The notes under the pieces are model-generated. The model did not search any database and had not been told where the DNA came from. It saw nothing but the letters and a program-made list of their open reading frames with translations. This document shows, piece after piece, positions 41,431-50,255 of a stretch of 64,000 nt of DNA (position 1 is its first letter; the number at the start of each line of letters is the position of its first letter). Origin of the DNA: Bacteroidales bacterium UBA1189 (GTDB taxonomy: Bacteria > Bacteroidota > Bacteroidia > Bacteroidales > Bacteroidaceae). The stretch lies in the NCBI GenBank assembly GCA_002309805.1, contig DBYJ01000020.1:22244-86243 (forward strand), given 5' to 3'. Both the position numbers and the translations under genes were made by a program.

Positions 41431-43548
41431 ATGAAAAAAACGTTTATGACCATTGCCATTAGTGCGGCTATGATGATGCCGTTCAGCGCCTGCCAAGAGG
41501 CGCAGCGTGAGAACCCGTTGCTCGTGGAGAGCCAGCAGCCCTTCGGCACACCCGACTTCAGCAAGATACAGCCGACGGACTACCTGCCGGCCTTCGAGGC
41601 TGCCATACAGCAGAAACGCGACAATATCCAGAAGATTGTCGACAACAAGAAACCTGCCACCTTCGCCAACACCATCCTGCCCTACGAGGAGAGCGGGCGG
41701 CTGCTTGACCGCGTGAGCCGCGTCTTCTTCGCCCTGACGGAGGCCGACAAGACGCCCGAAATCGGGGAGACGGAGAAGAAGGTGATGCCCATGCTGACGG
41801 AGCTGGAGAACGAAATCTCATTCAACAAACAGCTCTTCGCGCGCATACGCCAGGTGTATGACAAGGAATACCCCACGCTCCAGGGCGAGGACAAGAAGCT
41901 GCTGGAGGAGATATACAAGGAGTTCGTGCGCAAGGGAGCCCTGCTGCCTGAGGAGAAAATGGAGCGCATGAAGGCCATCAACCTGCGCATCACAGACTTG
42001 CAGCAGCAATGGGGCGACCTGCTGCAGGCTGCCACCAACGAGGCCGTCGTGTGGGTAAAGAACAAGGAAGAGCTGAAAGGGTTCAGCGAGGCCGACATCG
42101 CCCAATGCGCCAAGGACGCAGAGAGCCGCGGAGGCAAGGCACCCTACGCCATCGTCATCGTCAACACCACCCAGCAGGCGCCCCTCGTCAGCCTCGACAA
42201 CCGCGACTTGCGCCGCAGGGTCTACGAGGCTTCAATCTATCGCGCCGACGGAACGAACAAGTACAACACCTATCCCCTCGTCGTAGAGATCGCCTCGCTG
42301 CGTGCCGAGCAGGCCGAGATAATGGGCTACCCCAACTACGCCTCCTACTCGCTGGAAAAGACGATGGCCAAGACGCCAGAGAACGTCTATGCCTTCCTGA
42401 ACAGCCTCATCGCCCAGTATGTGCCCAAGGCCGACGCCGAGACGAAGGCCATCGAAGAGTATGCCCGCAAGACCGAAGGCAAGAACTTCCAGCTGCAGCC
42501 CTACGACCGCTTCTACTACTCAGCAAAGATGAAGAAGGAGCTGCTGAACGTTTCCGACGACGAGGTGAAGCCCTACTTCAACGTGGATAGCGTGCTGGTG
42601 AACGGCGTCTTCTATGCCGCCCATCGCGCCTACGGCCTCACCTTCAAGCAACGTACCGACATCCCCCTCTACCACCCCGACATGAAGGCCTTCGAGGTCA
42701 TCGACAAGGATGGAAAGACGAAAGCGCTATTCTACTGCGACTACTTCCGCCGCCCGACGAAGCGAGGCGGAGCGTGGATGGACGGCTTCGCCAAGCAGAG
42801 CCGCCAATGGAACCAGATTCCTATTGTCTTCAACGTCTGCAACAACGCCAAGGCGCCCGAAGGGAAGCCCTCGCTGCTAACGTGGGACGAGGTGACGACG
42901 ATGTTCCACGAGTTCGGGCATGCCCTGCATGGCATCCTCTCCGACTGCCAGTACAATCGCCTGAGCGGCACCAGCGTCGCACGCGACTTCGTGGAGCTCC
43001 CCTCGCAATTCAACGAGTCATTCGCCACCATCCCAGAGGTTTTCGACCATTTTGCCCGCCATTGCGAAACGGGTGAGCCCATGCCTGCCGACCTGAAGGA
43101 GCGTATGCTGAGGAGCATCAACTTCCAGACAGCCTATGCCCTTGGTGAGAACCTCGCTGCCACCTGCCTCGACCTGGCATGGCACATGCTGCCCTCAGGC
43201 AAAGTGCCTTCGCTCGAGCAGGCAGCTGCCTTCGAAACAGAGGCATTGCGACAGGTGGGACTGCTCAATCCGCAGATTCCTCCACGCTACCGCACCACCT
43301 ACTTCAACCACGTGTGGGGCGGAGGTTATGCCGCTGGCTACTACAGCTATCTCTGGACGGAAGTGCTGGCTGTCAACGTGGCAGATGTGTTTGCCCAGCG
43401 TGGCGCCCTTAACCCCAAGACGGGGCAGGACTTCCGCGACAAAGTCCTGAGCCGAGGCAATACGGGCGACCTCATGCAGATGTTTACAGACTTTACCGGC
43501 ATGGCTCAGCCCGATGCTTCCAGCCTGCTGAAGGCCAGAGGGCTTTAA
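41431..43548 (+). CDS. M3-family peptidyl-dipeptidase/oligopeptidase lipoprotein
   Basis: 705 residues from the ATG at 41431. The lipoprotein signal is KKTFMTIAISAAMMMPFSAC (Cys21). The zinc site is H493-E494-x-x-H497 in TMFHEFGHALHG, followed by the SGTSVARDFVELPSQFNE segment with the third ligand. Length and layout fit Dcp (peptidyl-dipeptidase). It probably trims imported peptides in the periplasm or at the surface. It has its own promoter with a palindromic array upstream. Confidence 0.92.
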   Translation: MKKTFMTIAISAAMMMPFSACQEAQRENPLLVESQQPFGTPDFSKIQPTDYLPAFEAAIQQKRDNIQKIVDNKKPATFANTILPYEESGRLLDRVSRVFFALTEADKTPEIGETEKKVMPMLTELENEISFNKQLFARIRQVYDKEYPTLQGEDKKLLEEIYKEFVRKGALLPEEKMERMKAINLRITDLQQQWGDLLQAATNEAVVWVKNKEELKGFSEADIAQCAKDAESRGGKAPYAIVIVNTTQQAPLVSLDNRDLRRRVYEASIYRADGTNKYNTYPLVVEIASLRAEQAEIMGYPNYASYSLEKTMAKTPENVYAFLNSLIAQYVPKADAETKAIEEYARKTEGKNFQLQPYDRFYYSAKMKKELLNVSDDEVKPYFNVDSVLVNGVFYAAHRAYGLTFKQRTDIPLYHPDMKAFEVIDKDGKTKALFYCDYFRRPTKRGGAWMDGFAKQSRQWNQIPIVFNVCNNAKAPEGKPSLLTWDEVTTMFHEFGHALHGILSDCQYNRLSGTSVARDFVELPSQFNESFATIPEVFDHFARHCETGEPMPADLKERMLRSINFQTAYALGENLAATCLDLAWHMLPSGKVPSLEQAAAFETEALRQVGLLNPQIPPRYRTTYFNHVWGGGYAAGYYSYLWTEVLAVNVADVFAQRGALNPKTGQDFRDKVLSRGNTGDLMQMFTDFTGMAQPDASSLLKARGL

Positions 43549-43561
43549 CGGCTTGAGGAAT

Positions 43562-43595
43562 GAAAAATGAAAAATAAGGAATAGAAATTAAACTT
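43562..43595. repeat. single AATGAAA heptamer arm
   Basis: GAATGAAAAATGAAAAATAA and degenerate units follow the M3 peptidase stop codon. There is no complementary arm before the next gene. A small inverted repeat, GTCATA/TATGAC, lies just after (about 43610-43628). Confidence 0.55.
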
Positions 43596-43631
43596 TTTCC
43601 GACGGGGCGCGTCATAAATGCGTATGACATT

Positions 43632-43650
43632 TTTATTCACCCATTAAAAA
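43632..43650 (+). promoter_or_regulatory. leader motif shared with the S74-like gene
   Basis: TTTATTCACCCATTAAAAA lies 12 bp before the start codon and corresponds to TTTATTCACCCATAAAAAC at 12292-12310. Confidence 0.45.
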
Positions 43651-43661
43651 CAACCGCTAAA

Positions 43662-44099
43662 ATGAAAAAGATTCTTTTTGCAATCATGGCTTTAGCCATC
43701 AGCACATGTGCCTTTGCACAGCCGCAGCAGCGCGGACAGCGCCAGTTCAACCCCGAAGACATGGCAAAGCGCCAGGTCGAGCGTATCAAGACTGCCTGCC
43801 AGACCAACGAGAAGCAGGACAAGGCTCTCCTCGACTACTTCCTCCGCGAGTCAAAGCGTCAGCAGGAGCAATGGGCTAAGATGCAGCAGGGCGAGCGTCC
43901 GCAGGGCAGCCGCGAGGACTTCCGCGCCGAAATGGAGAAGCGCCAGAAGGCTCAGAACGACACCATCAAAGGCATCCTCACCAAGGACCAGTTTGCCAAG
44001 TATGAGAAGATGCAGCAGGAGATGCGCAACCGCGGCCCGCGTGGCGGCCAAGGTGGTCAGGGCGGTCCCCGTGGCGATAGGCCGCAGAGAAACAACTAA
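43662..44099 (+). CDS. small secreted Gln/Arg-rich helical protein, DUF4890/Spy-like
   Basis: 145 residues. The signal peptide is KKILFAIMALAISTCAFA. The mature part is helical and Gln/Lys/Arg-rich (RQFNPEDMAKRQVERIKTAC, LTKDQFAKYEKMQQEMRN) and ends in a Gly/Pro/Arg-rich low-complexity tail (GPRGGQGGQGGPRGDRPQ). The helical part resembles DUF4890 and the Spy/CpxP periplasmic stress proteins. A chaperone role is plausible but unproven. It is followed by a perfect terminator. Confidence 0.75.
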   Translation: MKKILFAIMALAISTCAFAQPQQRGQRQFNPEDMAKRQVERIKTACQTNEKQDKALLDYFLRESKRQQEQWAKMQQGERPQGSREDFRAEMEKRQKAQNDTIKGILTKDQFAKYEKMQQEMRNRGPRGGQGGQGGPRGDRPQRNN

Positions 44100-44120
44100 G
44101 GCCTGACAGCCTGAGAAAAG

Positions 44121-44154
44121 AAGGGCGGTACAGCATGAAAGCTGTACCGCCCTT
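44121..44154. terminator. bidirectional rho-independent terminator
   Basis: A 14-bp perfect stem (AAGGGCGGTACAGC and GCTGTACCGCCCTT) with loop ATGAAA, lying between the convergent genes ending at 44099 and 44174. T-rich sequence on the + strand side is short (GCTTTC); on the minus strand the tail is CTTTTCTC. Confidence 0.88.
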
Positions 44155-44173
44155 GCTTTCGCTCAAAAAGAGA

Positions 44174-45991
44174 TTACTCCAGCGAGCGGCAGAGGGCGCG
44201 ATTGGCGGCTGCGACCTTGGCGACGTCGACCTTCGTGACCTTGCGGTCGTAGGTGAGGAGGCCGTTAATCTCTATTTCGCAGTCGGACGTCTGCGTATAA
44301 ACGCCAGCAGAGTAGCCTTGGCGGACAAGGTCGAGCAGCATACCTGCGTACTTGACGTATTCTGCCGTCACCTCGTCGGAGGTCTTGAACTGCACATAGC
44401 CCCAGTTGCGGTCGGGCACCCAGAGATGGCCTTCGAGGGCGAGACCGATGCCGCCGTACTCACCCAAGACGTTGACGCGCGTGGGGTCGAAGAGAATCAT
44501 TCTGGGCTCGGGATAGTTGTGCATGTCGAGGATATCGCCACAGGGATAATGGTTGCCACCGCTGGCGGGGTTGACAAGGCGCGTGGGGTCGTAGTTCTTT
44601 GTCCAGGCCACGATTTCAGGCGTTTTGAACTGCCCCCAAGCCTCGTTGAAGGGCACCCATGTACCTACGCAAGGATAGCTGTAAAGGTAGTCTATGATTT
44701 CCTTCCACTCCTTGCGGTAATTGGCTTCAGACGTAGCGGTACGGTTGAACTCCGTGCCATTGAACCAATTGTGGTTCTGCCAACGGGGATTGCCTTCGCC
44801 GCCGCTGGGCATATCCTGCCAGACGATGATGCCCTGCTGGTCGCAATGGGTGTACCAGCGAGCAGGCTCCACCTTCACGTGCTTGCGAATCATATTGAAA
44901 CCCATCTCCTTCAGTTTGATGACGTCATAGAGCAGCGCTTCGTCCGTGGGAGCGGTATAGAGGCCGTCGGGCCACCAGCCTTGGTCAAGCGGACCCATCT
45001 GGAAGAGCGGCTTGTTGTTGAGCATCATGCGCATATAGCCAGAGGCATCGCGTCCTGTGGAGTACTTGCGCATGGCGGCATAGCTGTCGATGCGGTCTAC
45101 CACCTTGCCCACGCTGCTTAGTTCAACTTTCAGGGTGTAGAGGAACGGGTCATCAGGGCTCCAGAGATGGGCATCGGCAGGCATGTTGACCACGAGGGGC
45201 TCGCCGTTGATGCTCTTGGCAGAGGCAATGAGTTTTTTGCCGTCATAGACGTTGACCACGGCCTTGTCGGCATAGGCAGCACAACTGAGGCTGGGGGCGA
45301 CGGTAAGGGTGTGGCGGTCGATGTCAGGCGTGATGCGGAGGTCGGTGATGTAGTGCTCGTTCACAGGCTCAAGCCAAACGGTCTGCCAAATACCGCTGAC
45401 AGAGGTGTACCAGATGCCTTCGGGGCGATGCACCTGCTTGCCACGAGGCTGGTAGCTGCTGTTCGTGGGGTCCCAGACCTTCACCTCGAGGGTGTGAGTC
45501 TTTGTGCCTTCGAGGGCAGCGGTAATGTCAAACGTGAAGGGAGTATAGCCTCCTGTATGGCTGCCTACGCGAGTGCCATCGACCCAGATGTCGGCCTTCC
45601 AGTCAACGGCGCCGAAGTGGAGCAGCACACGCTTGCCCTTCCAGCCTGAAGGAACGGTGAATGTACGGCTGTACCAGAGCTCCTCCTTTTCCGTCAAAGC
45701 GCGACCCACGCCCGAGAGTGACGATTCAATGGCAAACGGCACAAGGATTTGTCCGTCGAATGTGGTAGGCTTCAAAGCGCCAAGCTCCGTGACGGCATAG
45801 TCCCAAAGGCCGTTGAGGTTCAGCCAGTCGGCTCGCTCCATGATGGGGCGAGGATATTCAGGCAGGACGTTCTTAGGGCTAACTTCGTCAGCCCACGGCG
45901 TACGGATTCTGTCGCCAGCAGGCGACCACTCAGCAAATGCGGACATGGCAATAAGCGCCAATGCCCCAAGCAGCAGGGAAAATCTTTTCAT
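44174..45991 (-). CDS. secreted GH2-family glycosidase
   Basis: 605 residues. The signal peptide is KRFSLLLGALALIAMSAFA. The sugar-binding jelly-roll domain (about 45-215) has LNLNGLWDYAV and RVLLHFGAVDWKADIWVDG. An Ig-like domain and the TIM barrel follow. The acid/base is E450 in WVPFNEAWGQF and the nucleophile E511 in VLGEYGGIG. It is shorter than LacZ-type enzymes and lacks C-terminal domains; beta-galactosidase, -glucuronidase or -mannosidase activity cannot be separated by eye. A -7 box (TATCTTTG, 46048 to 46041) lies upstream, divergent from dnaG. Confidence 0.9.
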   Translation of the reverse strand: MKRFSLLLGALALIAMSAFAEWSPAGDRIRTPWADEVSPKNVLPEYPRPIMERADWLNLNGLWDYAVTELGALKPTTFDGQILVPFAIESSLSGVGRALTEKEELWYSRTFTVPSGWKGKRVLLHFGAVDWKADIWVDGTRVGSHTGGYTPFTFDITAALEGTKTHTLEVKVWDPTNSSYQPRGKQVHRPEGIWYTSVSGIWQTVWLEPVNEHYITDLRITPDIDRHTLTVAPSLSCAAYADKAVVNVYDGKKLIASAKSINGEPLVVNMPADAHLWSPDDPFLYTLKVELSSVGKVVDRIDSYAAMRKYSTGRDASGYMRMMLNNKPLFQMGPLDQGWWPDGLYTAPTDEALLYDVIKLKEMGFNMIRKHVKVEPARWYTHCDQQGIIVWQDMPSGGEGNPRWQNHNWFNGTEFNRTATSEANYRKEWKEIIDYLYSYPCVGTWVPFNEAWGQFKTPEIVAWTKNYDPTRLVNPASGGNHYPCGDILDMHNYPEPRMILFDPTRVNVLGEYGGIGLALEGHLWVPDRNWGYVQFKTSDEVTAEYVKYAGMLLDLVRQGYSAGVYTQTSDCEIEINGLLTYDRKVTKVDVAKVAAANRALCRSLE

Positions 45992-46040
45992 GATGATATT
46001 ATTTTAAAAGGTGAAATTGTCCGATATTTTTTTCTCGCAG

Positions 46041-46048
46041 CAAAGATA
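46041..46048 (-). promoter_or_regulatory. -7 box of the GH2 gene
   Basis: TATCTTTG on the minus strand, followed by C. No clear TTTG 20 bp upstream; the divergent dnaG promoter lies about 45 bp away. Confidence 0.5.
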
Positions 46049-46090
46049 GTAAAAGTTTTTGTTTTCATTCTCCGTTTTCAGAAAAAAGTG

Positions 46091-46098
46091 TACTTTTG
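46091..46098 (+). promoter_or_regulatory. -7 box of dnaG
   Basis: TACTTTTG (46091-46098) lies 7 bp before the dnaG ATG, so the transcript would have a very short leader. The nearest TTTG is 29 bp upstream, too far for a normal -33 box. Confidence 0.55.
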
Positions 46099-46105
46099 CA
46101 GTCGC

Positions 46106-48151
46106 ATGATAGACGATGCCACCAAAAACCGCATATTGGATACGGCCCAGATTCTTGAAGTCGTGTCGGATTTCGTCACCCTGCGCCGCAGGGGGGCGAA
46201 CTACATCGGCCTCTGTCCGTTCCACAACGAGCGTACACCTTCGTTCAACGTCAATCCGGCGCGTGGCATCTTCAAATGTTTTGGCTGTGGCAAGAGCGGC
46301 GATGCTGCCCGTTTCCTGATGGAGCACGAGCAGATGACCTTCCCTGAGGCGCTGCGCTGGCTGGCTCATAAATACGGCATTCCCATCGAGGAACGCGAGC
46401 TGACGGCTGAGGAACGACAGCAGCAGAGCCGTCGCGAGAGCCTCGGCATCATCAACGAGCAGGCCTGCAAATGGTTTGAGCGCCAGCTTTGGGAGACTGA
46501 CGGCGGAAAGGCTGTTGGTCTGGCGTACTTCCGCTCGCGTGGCTTCCGCGATGACATCATCCACAAATTCCAGCTTGGCTATTGCCCTGAAGGGCAGGAC
46601 ACCATGGTGAAGGATGCCCTCAGCAAGGGCTACCAAAAGGAACTGCTAGTGGAGGCAGGTGTGGCCTATGCCTACGAAGACGGACGCCTGCGCGACCGCT
46701 TCCATGGCCGTGTGATATTCCCCATCCACAGCCTATCGGGCAAAGTCATCGCCTTCAGCGGACGCATCATGAAGTCGGACGCCAAGGTGGCCAAGTATGT
46801 CAATTCGCCTGAGTCGCCCGTCTATACGAAAAGCAACGAACTCTATGGCATCTGGCTGGCCAAGAGCACCATCGTCAAGCAGGACAAGTGCTTCCTCGTA
46901 GAGGGCAATACCGATGTGGTATCCATGCATCAGACGGGCATTGAGAATGTTGTCGCCTCGTGCGGCACGTCGCTCACGACAGGACAAATCAGGAAGATAC
47001 ACCGCTTCACGTCGAACATCACCGTCCTCTACGACGGCGACAGCGCGGGCATACACGCCTCGCTACGCGGCATCGACATGTTGCTTGAAGAGGGGATGAA
47101 CGTCAAGGTAGTACTCCTGCCAAATGGTGAGGATCCTGACAGCTTTGCCCGTGCCCATTCGGCTGACGAATTCCGCCAGTATATCGATGCGCAGGAAGTC
47201 GATTTCATCCGCTTCAAGACCAATCTGCTGCTGGCTGAGGTGGGCGATGACCCCTTCAAGCGAGCTGGCCTCATCAAGGACATTGTGACCAGTATCTCCA
47301 AGATTCCTGAGCAGATTGTCCGCTCGACGTACATCACGGCTTGCAGTCAGATGTTGCGGACGGACGAGCGAATCATTATCTCAGAGGTGGACAAGCTGCG
47401 CAAGGAGGCAAAGGAAAAAGCCAAAAAAGATGCCGCCAATGCTGAAGCACGTGCGACGGCGACGCCAGAGCAGACAGACGATACACAGCAACCAGAGGAG
47501 GAAATGGTTAGCCAAGAAAGCCCCAGCGGACGAGCGATCCAGCCCGTTCAGGCCACTCCTGCCTATCCGACAATGGATCCTTCCTTGGCGGTCAAATCTC
47601 TCACCAGTACTGCGGATCCTTTGCAGCAAAAGGAACTTCTGCTGATGCAGCAGCTGGTGCGGCATGGAGAGGAAACCATCTGCTACGATGCCGACGAAGA
47701 CGGAAATGAAATACCTGTTAGCGTGGCAGAATTCATCTTGGGTGATATGGCGTATGACGGACTGCAGTTCTCTGACACCCTGTTACTACAAATGGCTGAG
47801 GAATTGCTGCAGCACCGTGCCGACCCTGGCTTTTCAGCCTCACGTTATTTCCTCCGCCACAACGATAGCCGCATCAGCTCGCTGGCTACAGAACTGATTG
47901 GCGAGCGTTATGAACTGAGTCGCATCTTCCAAGGCAGCACCTCCATACAGGAGGTAGTGCCCCACCTTCTCAACGACTATAAGATGGCCATCGTGGAGCG
48001 CGAGCTCAAGGAGACGCTCGCCCGTCTGAAAGACCCTGCCATCGCGGGCAGTCCTGAACAGAGCCGTCAGGTGATGGAGGAATACAACGAACTTCTTGAA
48101 GCCCGTAAGAATCTCGCCAAGCAACTTGGCGAGAGGGTTACAGGCGTCTGA
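46106..48151 (+). CDS. dnaG: DNA primase
   Basis: 681 residues from the ATG at 46106; a much longer upstream frame is rejected because it would run through the divergent promoter region and into the GH2 gene. The zinc ribbon has C37, H40, C58 and C61 (CPFHNERTPSFNVNPA, IFKCFGCGKSGD). The TOPRIM domain has FLVEGNTDVVSMHQTG and VLYDGDSAGIHAS. The C-terminal helicase-binding region carries a low-complexity linker (about 440-500). It makes RNA primers for replication. It is convergent with the GH43 gene, with 3 bp between the ends. Confidence 0.96.
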   Translation: MIDDATKNRILDTAQILEVVSDFVTLRRRGANYIGLCPFHNERTPSFNVNPARGIFKCFGCGKSGDAARFLMEHEQMTFPEALRWLAHKYGIPIEERELTAEERQQQSRRESLGIINEQACKWFERQLWETDGGKAVGLAYFRSRGFRDDIIHKFQLGYCPEGQDTMVKDALSKGYQKELLVEAGVAYAYEDGRLRDRFHGRVIFPIHSLSGKVIAFSGRIMKSDAKVAKYVNSPESPVYTKSNELYGIWLAKSTIVKQDKCFLVEGNTDVVSMHQTGIENVVASCGTSLTTGQIRKIHRFTSNITVLYDGDSAGIHASLRGIDMLLEEGMNVKVVLLPNGEDPDSFARAHSADEFRQYIDAQEVDFIRFKTNLLLAEVGDDPFKRAGLIKDIVTSISKIPEQIVRSTYITACSQMLRTDERIIISEVDKLRKEAKEKAKKDAANAEARATATPEQTDDTQQPEEEMVSQESPSGRAIQPVQATPAYPTMDPSLAVKSLTSTADPLQQKELLLMQQLVRHGEETICYDADEDGNEIPVSVAEFILGDMAYDGLQFSDTLLLQMAEELLQHRADPGFSASRYFLRHNDSRISSLATELIGERYELSRIFQGSTSIQEVVPHLLNDYKMAIVERELKETLARLKDPAIAGSPEQSRQVMEEYNELLEARKNLAKQLGERVTGV

Positions 48152-48154
48152 AAG

Positions 48155-49849
48155 TTAGTACGTCCACTGGTGGAAATAGTCGAAGTCAGCATGTCCGCCA
48201 AGGGCTGCCGTTGAGTAGCAGTATAGGGCGGAACGATACCCCGTAAAAAGATCGAGCGTAAAGCGCATGGCCAAACTGGTCGTGGGCATCGTCCAGTCGG
48301 TGCCGTTGAACGAGTAGGCCAGCCAGGCATGGTCGGCATCCTGGGGACTGTCGCCATTGGGCGTATTGTCAATCTGCGGGGTGAAGACATAACGCACGCG
48401 CAGCCACACCTCGTTGCCGGGCATGGGCACACGGGTGAGCGTATCCAGCCTTTCAGGCATGCCGCGGAAGCCAGGACGACGTAGGATGGCGGTCACAAAG
48501 CGCTTGCCGCTGTCGTCGACCTCCACGCCAATGGTGCCATAGTTGCTCTGGAAGGCGCACAAGCCGGCACGGTCGCCAGGCTGCAGACCCGTAGCATCGA
48601 GGTGCACTTCAGCAATACAGCGCGGGCCGACTGTGCGCTGGGTAAGTGTGCCTTGCGCAGCCATCAGATTGTCCGTGACGGTAGTGGAGCGCAGCCGCAG
48701 CCAGCCCTCGCGCTCTGTCAGCGACCACATCCCCTCAATGGGCAGGTGGTTCCATTGCCAGACAGGCGAAAGGAACGCCTTGCCGTCGGTCAGCAGGGGC
48801 TGAGGTGTAGCAAACTTGTTGGCAGGCTTGGGGTCGAATTCATCGGAGTCCCAGACGAAGTTGCCGGCTAAGTCCTCGCGCAGCGCGGCAGTAAAGTTTT
48901 CCAACGGCACACCTCCATCGCCCATGACAGGCCAGTCGTTCACCCAGTTCACGGGCTGCAGAGTGGGTATGCGTCCTACGGCGCCGTGATCCTGGAACAT
49001 GATGGCCCACCAGTCGCCGTTGGGCGTATCGACGATGGCACCCTGAGCTACGCCGTCGCCACGTCCGCCAATGGGACCTTGCAGAACAACCTTGCTCTCA
49101 TACGGGCCCAGCAGTTCCTTGCTGCGCCAGCAGGTTTCGGTGCGCGGACGGCCGCTCGGCCAGTCGATTTCGAGGACGTAATAATAGTCGCCGATGTGGT
49201 AGAAGTGAGCGCCTTCGGCCCTCAGTCCCCAACCTTCGCGCGGCGACTCGATGAGTAGCTGGTCAACGCCGCCCTCCTTAATGGCGCTAAGGTCAGGTTC
49301 CAATTCGGTGATGCGCAGGTCGCCATTACCCCAGACGACGTAAGCATGGCCATCGTCGAAGAGCAAGCCTGCATCGTGGAAGGCACGATTATAAACGGCG
49401 TGACGCTTCCAAGGGCCTTTCTGGATGTCCTGTGTCGTATAGACAAACGTCTTGCGCTGGTCATTGGCGATAAACAGGGCATAGAATGTGCCGTTATTCT
49501 CGCGCAACGTCGTGGCCCACTGACCCTTGCCGTAAGCATTACGGCCGTTACGGAGGTTATAGGTGTCGTCGTCGGCCAGGACGTCGTAGATGTAGTTGAC
49601 GATGCGCCAATGGACGAGGTCGCGCGAGTGCATGATGGGCGCACCTGGGCAGAAATACATGGTCGTGCTCACCATGTAGTAGTCCTTACCCACGCGGATG
49701 ACGTCGTTGTCGGGGATGTCGGTGTAGGTGAGGGGGTTGCTGACTTCCTGCGAGGCAGGGGGAGCAACAGAACACGCAGCCAGCAGGACGCAGCACAGCG
49801 CCATAGCAAGCAGCGGGAAGGAGCTCATTTGTTTGCAATTAGTTCTCAT
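48155..49849 (-). CDS. GH43-family glycosidase lipoprotein
   Basis: 564 residues from the ATG at 49849; the ATG at 49828 is an alternative start. The lipoprotein signal ends CCVLLAACS. The propeller opens YTDIPDNDVIRVGKDYYMVS with the catalytic-base Asp and continues MHSRDLVHWRIVNY; the acid Glu is probably in LRAEGAHFYHIGDYYYV. A C-terminal beta-sandwich domain follows (about 360-564). Likely an arabinofuranosidase/xylosidase-type enzyme at the cell surface. The promoter is on the minus strand, with TTTG and TACCTTTG boxes 20 bp apart. Confidence 0.9.
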   Translation of the reverse strand: MRTNCKQMSSFPLLAMALCCVLLAACSVAPPASQEVSNPLTYTDIPDNDVIRVGKDYYMVSTTMYFCPGAPIMHSRDLVHWRIVNYIYDVLADDDTYNLRNGRNAYGKGQWATTLRENNGTFYALFIANDQRKTFVYTTQDIQKGPWKRHAVYNRAFHDAGLLFDDGHAYVVWGNGDLRITELEPDLSAIKEGGVDQLLIESPREGWGLRAEGAHFYHIGDYYYVLEIDWPSGRPRTETCWRSKELLGPYESKVVLQGPIGGRGDGVAQGAIVDTPNGDWWAIMFQDHGAVGRIPTLQPVNWVNDWPVMGDGGVPLENFTAALREDLAGNFVWDSDEFDPKPANKFATPQPLLTDGKAFLSPVWQWNHLPIEGMWSLTEREGWLRLRSTTVTDNLMAAQGTLTQRTVGPRCIAEVHLDATGLQPGDRAGLCAFQSNYGTIGVEVDDSGKRFVTAILRRPGFRGMPERLDTLTRVPMPGNEVWLRVRYVFTPQIDNTPNGDSPQDADHAWLAYSFNGTDWTMPTTSLAMRFTLDLFTGYRSALYCYSTAALGGHADFDYFHQWTY

Positions 49850-49875
49850 AGGAAAAGGATTTTGTTATGACGATA

Positions 49876-49907
49876 CAAAGGTATGAAGAGTTTAGCTATT
49901 CTCCAAA
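49876..49907 (-). promoter_or_regulatory. promoter of the GH43 lipoprotein gene
   Basis: Minus strand: -33 TTTG (49907 to 49904) and -7 TACCTTTG (49883 to 49876), 20 bp apart. Confidence 0.75.
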
Positions 49908-50069
49908 TCCCAACCCGTCTTTTTTTACAAAAAAGGCACCTAACACTCTCTTTCAAGATAAGAATAGTTCGTTCCAAGGGGTATCGGTGGTGCCGGTAGT
50001 CAGATGCACACGAAAGACAACCAACACAGAGCCTACCGACGCCCCAACGAGTGGCTTTTCAGGTTGGAA

Positions 50070-50121
50070 AACGCGTTGGGTAACGTTGCTCAACGCGTTG
50101 AGTAACGTGGCTCAACGCGTT
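50070..50121. repeat. three AACGCGTT palindromes at 22-bp spacing
   Basis: AACGCGTT begins at 50070, 50092 and 50114. The spacers carry TAACGTTG and TAACGTGG, a partial unit at half spacing. The geometry matches the 22-bp array at 41209-41289, with unrelated sequence. It lies in the 406-bp gap between the GH43 and SGNH genes. Confidence 0.75.
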
Positions 50122-50186
50122 GGGCAAATAAAAACTCCTTTTGTCACGCTGCCAGCCTGCTGCGCTGAGCGGTGTGATTTTAAAAG

Positions 50187-50210
50187 CACCTTTTTTAAGG
50201 TGTCTTTTTT
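50187..50210 (+). terminator. possible terminator upstream of the SGNH gene
   Basis: CACCTT (50187-50192) pairs with AAGGTG (50197-50202) around TTTT, followed by TCTTTTTT. It lies only 10 bp before the -33 region of the next promoter. No + strand gene precedes it, so it may block stray transcription. Confidence 0.45.
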
Positions 50211-50219
50211 ACGTTTGGA

Positions 50220-50251
50220 TTTGGACAGATGAAAAAGAATGTATATATTTG
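50220..50251 (+). promoter_or_regulatory. promoter of the SGNH hydrolase gene
   Basis: -33 TTTG (50220-50223) and -7 TATATTTG (50244-50251), 20 bp apart, only 4 bp before the ATG at 50256, so the transcript may be leaderless or nearly so. Confidence 0.7.
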
Positions 50252-50255
50252 CCGC

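Noticed and set aside
43990..44099. Collagen-like tail
   Set aside because: The GPRGGQGGQGG tail lacks a regular Gly-X-Y triplet pattern; it is low-complexity only.
45749..46105. Upstream extension of dnaG
   Set aside because: The extension would overlap the divergent GH2 gene and its promoter; the zinc-ribbon start MIDDATK follows a -7 box at 46091.
50143..50148. TGTCAC upstream of the SGNH gene as a fourth regulon site
   Set aside because: A single half-site with no partner at 11 bp and far from the -33 box; likely chance.
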